NCBI GenBank assembly: GCA_030040115.1
Contig: JASHUH010000193.1
Coordinates: 1 to 5,718, forward strand
Length of the DNA: 5,718 bases
Origin: Acidobacteriaceae bacterium
GTDB taxonomy: Bacteria > Acidobacteriota > Terriglobia > Terriglobales > Acidobacteriaceae
Direction: 5' to 3'
Shown: piece after piece, positions 1-5,718 of the stretch
Numbering within the stretch: position 1 is the first letter of the stretch
Layout: each line of letters opens with the position of its first letter
Program-made: the position numbers and the translations under genes
The notes under the pieces: model-generated
The model's database searches: none
What the model saw: only the letters and a program-made list of their open reading frames with translations
Told to the model about the DNA's origin: nothing

Positions 1-3000
1 GAGGCCGCCGGGCATCAAGAGACCAGCATTGGGGCCGGAAAGCTCGAGATGCACCACCAGGGGGACGCCGGCGACCTGGATGGGCGTATTGGCGATTTCC
101 AATGGGTAATCGAGCCGCTCGATGCTTCCTCCGCTTGCCACATGGCCTTTGCCCAGCAAATGGAAGATCGCCCATGGCCCGGTGAACTGCAAGGGAAGGC
201 TGCCGGAGCCGTAGTTGGCGGTCAAGCCCGCTTGCTGGCTGTTCGCCAACGACCACGTGAATTGCTTGGATACGTCTGAGCCGGTGAGATTCTGCGCGTC
301 CACCTGAAAGGTGACGCTTTGAATCCCTTTGGCGGGCAGGATGTGCACCGCGAAGGCGAGGCCACCTGAGCCGCCCGAAGGGTAGAGCAGCGCTGAGAGC
401 CCGGCGGCGCGATTGAAGAACTGCAGGAAGGCGGGATTGACCTGCATAGGCGCACCGGTGACGGGAACCCAGGTGGAGCCCTGCTGGACCAGGAGGGGCT
501 TGAGCGTGGCGTTGTAGAACTGCCAAAGCGACCCGGAGCCGGGCTGCAGCAAAGCCGCCACTTCAGCCGGTGTGGCGTCGACCGTTGCGCTTGGCGAGAA
601 GGGGAACTTGGTCATCACCTGCGAGAACGCGGAACAGAAGCCGGCTCCGCCGGCATTGGCCTGGGCCGGCGCGCGGCCGCGCACCACTTCGTCCACGGAG
701 TTGATGGGGGCCTGCATGAGCGCCAGGACGGTCTGATCGACGTGGGCCTGGGGATCGAGCGTGAAAGCCTGAGCGCTTTGGCTGGCCGCGGTGTGCGCCG
801 CGGTCGACGCGGTGATGATGGGGGTCACGGCGGCGGGATTGGCGGCCGCGGTGGGATCCTGGGCCACCTGCGCAACCGCGGCCTGCAATCCGAGCAGGCC
901 GTTGACGTAGTTCGTGTTTCCCGGGCCGATGAACTTATCGACGCTGGTCGGCGCAACGAGCGCCTGCGCGGGCTGGAATTCCTTAGCGATGTCCGGGTTG
1001 GCGACGGCGGTGTTGTGGGAAACAAGGTAGAAGAGCTCCAGCAGCGGCGAACTGGGATTGGACAGCAGTTGCAGCTTGGCGCCGGCGTCGGCCAGGCTGC
1101 GATATTTGACCACCTGGGCGGAATGGAGGAAGGCGCGCCATTCGGACTGGTAGTCGCCAATGTAACGCGTGGTGAGCTGTTGGGTCAGGTTGGCGCTGTT
1201 GAGCGTCGGCGGCGCCTGGTTGCCGAGCACCCACACCTCGCCGCTGTAGTAACGATCGGGGTGCTGGATGGCGTCCTGCATGAAAGCGAACCCCGAGTTG
1301 GTATACGCTCCGTTGACAAGGTGCGCGTCGACGACGGTGGCCGATGAGCCGGGATATATGCGATTGAAATCGACCGAGGACGCCGCTTTACCGGCGGCGG
1401 CGATCATTTGCTGATAGATGCGCTCGAAGCCTCCGAAGGTGGCGAGGTAGGTGCGCGCATGAGTCACCGCGGAGCTATCGGCGGCGATGGAGTACGGGTT
1501 GTTTTGCGGGAGTTCGGCGGCGTAGAACTCGAACTGTTGATCGGCGAGCTGCTTTTGCTGCTCGGTATCGGGAACGCGCCCGTTTTCCCAATATTGCGTG
1601 AGCACCGGGGCCAGAAAGTCAACCGTGCTCTTCTCCGGATTGGAGGTGGTGATGAGATAAGCCTTGAGCGGATTGTATGCGGCTGAATAATCGGCCCCCG
1701 GCGCCGAGGTTGCGGGCAGGGCGTTGAGGGCCGAGACCAGGTCCGCCTGAGTGTTGGCCAGCAGGAGGCGGCGAAAGCGATCGAAGTAAATGCTGCGCGC
1801 CGCGGGAAGCAGGCTGCCACCGTGATAGAGGCCGAAGCGATACATCAGGGGTGGTCCGTTGCGCTCATAGCCTTCAAGACGCACTACCACCGCACGGAGT
1901 TGGTCAAGTGAGGCGAGACTCTGCGTACTGGCTAGGGTGGCGGGTGGAGTTGTCGTGGAAGGCAAGGCGTCGGCGGCCGCGACGACGGTGTGCTCGAGGC
2001 GGGAGTTGTTGGCCCAGGAGGCAGTGAGGCACAAAGCGTAGACGAGCAGCAGCGCAGAGGCCGAGGCGAAAACGACGCGGCGGAGACGATGGGTTCGGCG
2101 GCTGTCGCTGGTAACAGCGAGGGCGCTGCGGTCCTCGAGAATGACGTTGGGAAAAAGCCGGGGCAGGAAACACCACTGGGCCTGCTTGCGGGCGACGGTT
2201 TGGGGCGCTTGCGCGACCGCCGCGGCTCGCACCTGTTCGGCCGAAAACATGCGGGTGGCGCCGGCGCCGGCAGGCGCGGCCTGGGGCGCGTGCGCAGCGG
2301 CGGCGACGAGCTCTTCAACCACGTGGGCGCGTACGCCGGTGCAGTAAACGCCCCGGAGGTAGGGGTTCGCGTTGAGATGACTGGGCCGCGCCAGCTCCAC
2401 CAGGTAAGAGGCGAGATTATTGCGCAGCTTGCGGAATTCGCGCGGGAACTCGTAGACGGAATCGATGTTGCGCTGATCGTTTTCTCGGGAGAGCAGCTCG
2501 AGGCGGAATTCTCCCAGGGCGAACAGTATGCGGTCAAGCGCGGAAGTTACGGCGCTCATGGCTTTTTCCGCATAGAGGCCACTGGAGACGGGGTGGCGGG
2601 GAAAGGCCATGCCCAGCGGTTGGGCGACCTCTTCGTTGGAGAGATTGCGCACGAACTCGGAGAAGTGCGGGATGCGGTCGAGCTTGGTCAGAATCACGTA
2701 CACCGGCACTTCGGTCCCCAACTGCTGGGCGAGGTCGCGGAGCATCTGGTTGGTGGAGTGGGCGGCCGCGCCGGCCGCATCGGCCGCGCCGGCGCCGAGA
2801 AACTGCTCGCTGCTGACGCAGACCACGGCCGCGCGCACCGGAGCCTGCTTGCCGATGGCGGAGCGGATGGCCTTGGGCCGGGTTTTGCGGATCAGGCGCT
2901 GCCAGAGCCCAGGGTTTTTGCGCACTGCGTCGCCGCTTTCGACGAAGACCGAAGCCTGCGTGTACCAAAGATTGGCGACCGGAGTGGCGACGACGTCCTG

Positions 3001-3396
3001 ATCGCGGTAGATCTGGCCGGCGAGGAGTTCGGGATCGAAGCCGGATTTAATGACCGCGGTGGTTTTGGCGGAGTTGCCGTCGCCAAGGATGTAGAGCAGG
3101 GGCAGAGTTTCAACGGATTTGGGACCGGTGCGCTGGGCGGCGGCCAAGCGCTTTTCGGCGTCGCGCAGCAGGGTGTCGAGATCGGAGCCGCCAGGCAATT
3201 TTAACGTGGCCGCATCGCGCCGCTTTTCCTTGAAGTAGAAAAAGAGAATGACGCCGGCGGCGACGGCTCCGAGCAGCACCAGCAGGATGCGCAGGGCGAG
3301 GAGCGCGGTTCCGGCGACGCCGAGCAGCGGACCAGCGATCCAGGCGAGCACGATGGACAGAATCAAGATCAAGGCAGAGACAAAAATGGGCAGCAC
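1..3396 (-). CDS. tssM: TssM (IcmF/VasK family), T6SS inner-membrane complex protein, C-terminus cut by the window edge
   Basis: TssM spans the inner membrane and reaches across the periplasm as the main arm of the T6SS membrane complex with TssL. The frame is open for 1132 codons to the window edge. I chose the GTG start because AGGAG lies 7 nt upstream and the N-terminal hydrophobic segments follow at once. Visible layout: membrane helices at about residues 2-22 and 27-55; a cytoplasmic GTPase-like domain with P-loop-like GDGNSAKTT (105-113), a hydrophobic strand VRAAVVCV (187-194) and TKLD (237-240); the family block FPREFRKLRNNLASYLVEL followed by RPSHLNANPYLRGVY (about 317-351); FLPRLFPNVI (410-419) leading into a third helix (about 441-461); then the periplasmic domain with RFGLYHGG (520-527), YNPLKAYLI (574-582) and the C-terminal GPWAIFHLL (1073-1081). 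Family members are about 1100-1250 aa, so only a short tail should be missing. Odd points are an alanine replacing the last P-loop glycine and an Ala-rich in-frame repeat near residue 205. Family assignment is firm. Confidence 0.95.
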   Translation of the reverse strand, partial: MLPIFVSALILILSIVLAWIAGPLLGVAGTALLALRILLVLLGAVAAGVILFFYFKEKRRDAATLKLPGGSDLDTLLRDAEKRLAAAQRTGPKSVETLPLLYILGDGNSAKTTAVIKSGFDPELLAGQIYRDQDVVATPVANLWYTQASVFVESGDAVRKNPGLWQRLIRKTRPKAIRSAIGKQAPVRAAVVCVSSEQFLGAGAADAAGAAAHSTNQMLRDLAQQLGTEVPVYVILTKLDRIPHFSEFVRNLSNEEVAQPLGMAFPRHPVSSGLYAEKAMSAVTSALDRILFALGEFRLELLSRENDQRNIDSVYEFPREFRKLRNNLASYLVELARPSHLNANPYLRGVYCTGVRAHVVEELVAAAAHAPQAAPAGAGATRMFSAEQVRAAAVAQAPQTVARKQAQWCFLPRLFPNVILEDRSALAVTSDSRRTHRLRRVVFASASALLLVYALCLTASWANNSRLEHTVVAAADALPSTTTPPATLASTQSLASLDQLRAVVVRLEGYERNGPPLMYRFGLYHGGSLLPAARSIYFDRFRRLLLANTQADLVSALNALPATSAPGADYSAAYNPLKAYLITTSNPEKSTVDFLAPVLTQYWENGRVPDTEQQKQLADQQFEFYAAELPQNNPYSIAADSSAVTHARTYLATFGGFERIYQQMIAAAGKAASSVDFNRIYPGSSATVVDAHLVNGAYTNSGFAFMQDAIQHPDRYYSGEVWVLGNQAPPTLNSANLTQQLTTRYIGDYQSEWRAFLHSAQVVKYRSLADAGAKLQLLSNPSSPLLELFYLVSHNTAVANPDIAKEFQPAQALVAPTSVDKFIGPGNTNYVNGLLGLQAAVAQVAQDPTAAANPAAVTPIITASTAAHTAASQSAQAFTLDPQAHVDQTVLALMQAPINSVDEVVRGRAPAQANAGGAGFCSAFSQVMTKFPFSPSATVDATPAEVAALLQPGSGSLWQFYNATLKPLLVQQGSTWVPVTGAPMQVNPAFLQFFNRAAGLSALLYPSGGSGGLAFAVHILPAKGIQSVTFQVDAQNLTGSDVSKQFTWSLANSQQAGLTANYGSGSLPLQFTGPWAIFHLLGKGHVASGGSIERLDYPLEIANTPIQVAGVPLVVHLELSGPNAGLLMPGGL
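2763..2793. repeat. 13-bp direct repeat with 18-bp period inside tssM
   Basis: The 13-base sequence CGGCCGCGCCGGC occurs at 2763-2775 and again at 2781-2793, an offset of 18 nt or exactly six codons. It encodes the Ala/Gly-rich stretch GAGAADAAGAAA (residues 201-212) of TssM, between the hydrophobic strand at 187-194 and the TKLD motif. It looks like an in-frame slippage duplication that lengthened a surface loop without breaking the frame. Confidence 0.6.
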
Positions 3397-3403
3397 GGCG
3401 AGA

Positions 3404-3408
3404 CTCCT
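3404..3408 (-). promoter_or_regulatory. Ribosome binding site of tssM
   Basis: AGGAG reads on the minus strand 7 nt before the GTG at 3396. It overlaps the TAG stop codon of tssL, so ribosomes finishing tssL end on the tssM initiation site. It is the strongest Shine-Dalgarno match among the three genes and fixes the non-ATG start of tssM. Confidence 0.8.
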
Positions 3409-4093
3409 ATTGCGTGGTCAATCCGGCATTCTGGGCCTGCGCCGCTCCGGAGCCGAGCATGAGTTCGTATCCGCCGAAGGCGACAACCACGAGGCCGGCC
3501 AGCACGCAGGTGGCGACGAGCAGGGCGTGCGTCCAGGGGTCGCGACCGCGGGCGGGGGGCACTTCCGGCGCGGGAACGGGCGGGATGAGGCAGGCAGGCC
3601 CGCGGATGCGTTCGATTTTGCCGCGCGCCATGCGCAGCAACTGGTGCAGTTCACCGGAGTCGCCGAGAGCGTAGCGGCCCCGGTAACCCATCTGCAGGCA
3701 AAGGCAGTGTAATTCGAGCGCGTCGGCGGTTTCAGAGGAATCCTGGGCGTTGAGGAGGGCTTGCAGGTTGCGGAAAAAGGCTTCACCGGCGAGGTGCCCG
3801 CCGAACAATTCCTCTTGCAGCGGGCGCCGCGCCCAATCGGTGAACACCGGGCTTTGCAAATTGAGCACGCTCTCGTCGAGAAAAGCGACGGCGGCGAAGA
3901 CACCCATCTGCACGGTATCACTGGAGTAGCCCAAGGCGCGCGCCTCCTGCATCGCCGATTGCAGGGAACGGCGCATTTGGGCGCGAAAACTCTCGGAATC
4001 CTGAACCTGCTGGCGTTGAAAACGGACGCGCACGATCGCGGTCAAGGCTTCCTGGAAGCAAAGGGCAAGATTGTTCACCTGGTCGGTGCTCAT
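3407..4093 (-). CDS. tssL: TssL (DotU family), T6SS inner-membrane protein with one C-terminal membrane helix
   Basis: TssL is the second inner-membrane component; its cytoplasmic DotU domain contacts TssM and TssK and anchors the baseplate. The 228-aa product begins MSTDQVNNLALCFQEALTAI. Family marks are VFAAVAFLDESVLN (65-78), LFGGHLAGEAFFRNLQALL (96-114) and ELHCLCLQMGYRGRYAL (127-143), which match the usual LDE.VLN, GE.FF..L and CL..G..GRY pattern. A Pro-rich linker (about 170-180) leads to a single hydrophobic helix (about 189-213) and a tail of some 15 residues, the tail-anchored topology of this family. There is no C-terminal OmpA-like peptidoglycan-binding domain, which some TssL proteins carry. 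The frame can be read upstream to 4330, but that part lies inside tssK. The ATG at 4093 is preferred because it gives the DotU N-terminus, overlaps the tssK stop as ATGA and has GGAG 8 nt upstream. Confidence 0.95.
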   Translation of the reverse strand: MSTDQVNNLALCFQEALTAIVRVRFQRQQVQDSESFRAQMRRSLQSAMQEARALGYSSDTVQMGVFAAVAFLDESVLNLQSPVFTDWARRPLQEELFGGHLAGEAFFRNLQALLNAQDSSETADALELHCLCLQMGYRGRYALGDSGELHQLLRMARGKIERIRGPACLIPPVPAPEVPPARGRDPWTHALLVATCVLAGLVVVAFGGYELMLGSGAAQAQNAGLTTQ

Positions 4094-5445
4094 GACGATC
4101 GCTCCACGATCACGGTAAGGTCGAATTCGGGCTTGGCGATTTCCCCGGGGATGTAGATGCCCACGTTGCGGGTCTGCTGGATGTGCTCCCAACAGGGGCC
4201 GGTGGTTTCTATGGCGAAGTATTGCATATCGGCCTCGGCGCGCAGGGCGGAGGGTGGCACGGAGAGATGGTTGAGCGTCATGCCGGGCAAGGCGCGCTTG
4301 ACGAGTTCGGGCACGAATTTGAGCGAGCACACTTTGACCAGCTTGGGAACCAGCCTGAGGAGGTCCGACTCGCCGAGAGTCGAGCGCACCCCCAAGACCC
4401 AGCGCGCGTGGCGGAAGCAGCGCTCATCGCGGACGTCGGCGCCGTGGATGTAGGGCTCGACAGGGTGGAAGTCGAGCGAAACCGTGTTCGACGGCACTAC
4501 GATTTCGAGATGGCGGCGGATGTGCGCGTCGAGAGCGCGAAACGCAGGGCCAGGGTTGCGGTGATCGTAGGCGGGAAGCTGGCGGGGGTCGGAATCGACG
4601 GCGAAGGTGCACAAGGCGCCGGCCAGCCGCGAGAGCTCGACGTAGACGTCTTCGGGATGAGCGTGGCGGGTGTTGGTGAGATGTTGAAGAGGCGGAATAG
4701 CGCTGTGCAGGGCGTGCAAAAACCAGTAATTAGCCACATCGAGCGCGGCCGTGCCGGCCTCGAACCTACCCTGGCGGCGGGCGCTACGAGCGATAACGGC
4801 GCTTTTCTCCCCGATGGCGTCGAGCAGCCGGCGCACCAGCAGCGTGAGAGTTTCACTGGCGCTGATGCGCAAGCAGGGCGGGACGAAATCTTCGTCTGCG
4901 ACCAACTGCCCGCGGCCGTCGCGCAGCACTTGCGCAAGGGGAATGGAGAGCAACTCGGGAGTGAGTTCGGCTTCGGTCATGAGGCGGATGTTTTTCTGGC
5001 CAAGATCGATCTCGCGCTCGTCGATGCCGTTGGTCTCGTCGCGCAGCAGGCGCTGCATGCGGGCAAAGCGGCTGCTATTGGGCGAAGCGGCCAGGTCGCA
5101 GTCGAAGCCGTTGTCGCGCCGGCGGGGAACGGTGAGATAGACCGGAAGCATGGCGTCGGTGGAAGGGAAGACATCGAGCAAATTGCGGATGGGCGGAGGC
5201 GGATCGGAGTTCGGCAGTTCGAAGGCCAGGCCATCCGGGAAGATTCCCGAAGCGTGCAGAAGGGATGCAGTCCCATTGCGCAGGGCTTTGGGATCGAGTT
5301 CGGCGTGCAGCAATCCCCATGGCTCGGGCCACAGGCTGGCGGCGAGAAAGGCGATGGAATCTTCGAAATACCGGCTTTGCGTCTGGAAATGATGAGGGCT
5401 CAGATACATGCCTTCGGACCAGACGACCCGCGAGAGGAATTTCAT
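4090..5445 (-). CDS. tssK: TssK, T6SS baseplate-to-membrane-complex adaptor
   Basis: TssK is a cytoplasmic trimer that links the T6SS baseplate (TssF/TssG/TssE wedge) to the TssL/TssM membrane complex. The product is 451 aa, a normal family length (about 440-460). The N-terminus carries the family signature: VVWSEGMYLSPHHFQTQSRYFE (7-28) matches the usual WsEG..L.PqHFQ..dRy.E. A helical middle part includes NYWFLHALHSAIPPLQHL (239-256), then HPEDVYVELSRLAG (263-276) and LPAYDHRNPGPAF (290-302), also typical. The C-terminal domain (about 315-451), known in the family to contact the membrane complex, ends with IYIPGEIAKPEFDLTVIV (430-447). I chose the ATG at 5445. A TTG at 5466 would add seven residues but has no ribosome site and departs from the family N-terminus. 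No clear Shine-Dalgarno precedes either start. As first gene of the tssK-tssL-tssM run it follows a promoter at 5570-5598. Confidence 0.96.
   Translation of the reverse strand: MKFLSRVVWSEGMYLSPHHFQTQSRYFEDSIAFLAASLWPEPWGLLHAELDPKALRNGTASLLHASGIFPDGLAFELPNSDPPPPIRNLLDVFPSTDAMLPVYLTVPRRRDNGFDCDLAASPNSSRFARMQRLLRDETNGIDEREIDLGQKNIRLMTEAELTPELLSIPLAQVLRDGRGQLVADEDFVPPCLRISASETLTLLVRRLLDAIGEKSAVIARSARRQGRFEAGTAALDVANYWFLHALHSAIPPLQHLTNTRHAHPEDVYVELSRLAGALCTFAVDSDPRQLPAYDHRNPGPAFRALDAHIRRHLEIVVPSNTVSLDFHPVEPYIHGADVRDERCFRHARWVLGVRSTLGESDLLRLVPKLVKVCSLKFVPELVKRALPGMTLNHLSVPPSALRAEADMQYFAIETTGPCWEHIQQTRNVGIYIPGEIAKPEFDLTVIVERSS
4102..4105 (-). promoter_or_regulatory. Ribosome binding site of tssL inside the end of tssK
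   Basis: GGAG on the minus strand, within the last codons of tssK, lies 8 nt before the tssL ATG at 4093. With the ATGA stop/start overlap it supports reinitiation or coupled translation of tssL after tssK, and it decides the tssL start against longer readings. Confidence 0.65.
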
Positions 5446-5562
5446 AGCAATAAGGGCTGGTGGCAATGGCGCCGGTGAGCGGACCCCAGGCCAGGTCGAT
5501 TCGCCGAGCTAGCGCGCGCCGCTCCGCTCCGCAACCTGTCCTAACCTCGCTGCCATCAAGCG
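5446..5562 (-). promoter_or_regulatory. 5' leader of the tssKLM transcript
   Basis: About 118 nt separate the predicted transcription start from the tssK ATG. The leader is GC-rich, with a run of GCGGAGCGGAGCGGCGCGCGC-like sequence on the minus strand (around 5512-5532) that could pair weakly (AGCG/CGCT arms). I see no known riboswitch pattern, no convincing terminator hairpin and no Shine-Dalgarno close to the ATG. A minus-strand frame opens at an ATG near 5632 and runs into tssK out of frame, but it starts upstream of the promoter and looks like chance. Confidence 0.4.
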
Positions 5563-5568
5563 TGCTTG
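5557..5568. repeat. Short palindrome at the predicted transcription start, possible operator
   Basis: CAAGC-GT-GCTTG is a perfect inverted repeat with 5-bp arms and a 2-nt centre. Its centre falls at about the predicted +1 of the tssK transcript, a classic repressor position. Its arm sequence differs from the spacer palindrome at 5576-5586, so the two are not copies of one operator. Confidence 0.3.
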
Positions 5569-5569
5569 C

Positions 5570-5598
5570 ATCGTAGGCTGCCAGCCCTTTACTGTCAA
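5570..5598 (-). promoter_or_regulatory. Sigma-70-like promoter for the tssKLM operon
   Basis: On the minus strand a perfect -35 hexamer TTGACA (5598-5593) is followed by a 17-bp spacer and TACGAT (5575-5570), a 4-of-6 match to TATAAT that keeps the important first A and last T. Transcription would start near 5563, giving a leader of roughly 118 nt before the tssK ATG. The optimal spacing, correct direction and location in the only intergenic gap make this convincing by eye in GC-rich DNA. No transcript data are available, and a regulator may be needed because of the weak -10. Confidence 0.7.
5576..5586. repeat. Short palindrome in the promoter spacer, possible operator
   Basis: GGCTG-C-CAGCC is a perfect inverted repeat with 5-bp arms and a 1-nt centre, lying entirely between the -35 and -10 boxes of the tssK promoter. 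A protein binding there would interfere with or reshape RNA polymerase contact. Arms this short also arise by chance in GC-rich DNA, so an operator role is only suggested by position. Confidence 0.3.
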
Positions 5599-5662
5599 GT
5601 GAAAGCGATGTAGTCTTGGTGTCCTGAACCATGCACTGAACAGGGAAGCGGGGTGGTAGTCG

Positions 5663-5718
5663 ATGAGTGCGTCCAGAAGCCCGTTCGATAAGCCGGATCC
5701 ACGGGGGGCGGATCGGCC
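5663..5718 (+). CDS. Possible start of a divergent gene, unidentified, cut by the window edge
   Basis: An ATG at 5663 opens a plus-strand frame of 18 codons that is still open at the window end and reads MSASRSPFDKPDPRGADR. A GGTGG sequence 6 nt upstream (5652-5656) could act as a degenerate ribosome site. The residues are polar and Pro/Asp-rich, like a disordered N-terminus; no domain or signal peptide can be recognised. Lying divergently beside the tssK promoter, it could be another T6SS gene or a regulator, but nothing in these codons shows which. A chance ORF is possible, as 18 open codons prove little in GC-rich DNA. I saw no good plus-strand promoter in the gap. Confidence 0.35.
   Translation, partial: MSASRSPFDKPDPRGADR

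Noticed and set aside
742..1347. Plus-strand frame of 201 codons opposite the 3' part of tssM
   Set aside because: Antisense shadow in GC-rich DNA; the translation is Gly/Arg-rich and of low complexity, and the minus strand is already coding throughout.
1932..2537. Minus-strand frame of 201 codons overlapping tssM in another frame
   Set aside because: The translation is Ser/Pro/Arg-rich, typical of an out-of-frame reading of GC-rich coding DNA, and it lies wholly inside tssM.
1990..3204. Plus-strand frame of 404 codons opposite tssM
   Set aside because: It is codon-for-codon antisense to tssM, where stops appear only where the sense gene uses TTA, CTA or TCA, which are rare here. Its product is Gly/Arg-rich with no recognisable family, while tssM has clear family motifs on the other strand.
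5464..5466. TTG as an upstream start for tssK
   Set aside because: It would add seven residues before the conserved N-terminus, uses a weaker codon and has no ribosome site; the ATG at 5445 fits the family better.
4183..5478. Plus-strand frame of 431 codons opposite tssK
   Set aside because: It is in the same codon-complementary register, now to tssK. It extends only slightly past the tssK start and has no family resemblance or plausible ribosome site.
5566..5594. Possible plus-strand promoter for the divergent frame (TTGCAT, 17-bp spacer, TTACTG)
   Set aside because: The -10 match is poor, as is that of a second candidate (TTTACT at 5588 with TAGTCT at 5611). Neither stands above chance.
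5075..5632. Minus-strand frame of 185 codons starting upstream of tssK
   Set aside because: It begins upstream of the predicted promoter, so its start would not be on the tssK transcript, and most of it is an out-of-frame reading of tssK rich in Arg and Ser.

Overview
The window carries one leftward operon fragment of a type VI secretion system (T6SS): tssK, tssL and tssM, all on the minus strand and covering about 95% of the sequence. TssK is the baseplate-to-membrane adaptor. TssL and TssM are the two inner-membrane proteins that TssK docks onto. TssJ, baseplate, sheath, Hcp, VgrG and effector genes are not visible here.

Layout, right to left. 5663-5718 holds the possible first codons of a divergent plus-strand gene. 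5446-5662 is a short intergenic region with a clear sigma-70-like promoter pointing at tssK: a perfect TTGACA, a 17-bp spacer, then TACGAT. Two short palindromes sit on it, one in the spacer and one at the predicted start site. tssK is 4090-5445 (451 aa). tssL is 4093-3407 (228 aa) and starts inside the tssK stop codon (ATGA overlap). tssM starts at a GTG at 3396, 10 nt after the tssL stop and behind an AGGAG ribosome site. It stays open without a stop to base 1, giving 1132 codons, and only its extreme C-terminus is likely missing.

Together the three products form the cytoplasmic adaptor and the trans-envelope anchor. TssL (one C-terminal membrane helix, cytoplasmic DotU domain) and TssM (two N-terminal helices, a cytoplasmic GTPase-like domain, a third helix, a long periplasmic arm) make the membrane complex. 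The tight spacing suggests co-transcription and translational coupling.

Organism: the DNA is GC-rich throughout, with strong G/C preference at third codon positions and few TTA, CTA or TCA codons. The TssM sequence, particularly its periplasmic half, reminds me of T6SS proteins from soil Acidobacteriota. That is memory-based and tentative; a proteobacterial host is not excluded. I see no RNA genes, CRISPR, insertion sequences or terminators. This is a recognisable system, not a new one. The points worth a second look are a variant P-loop in TssM, the promoter architecture, and the unidentified divergent reading frame.
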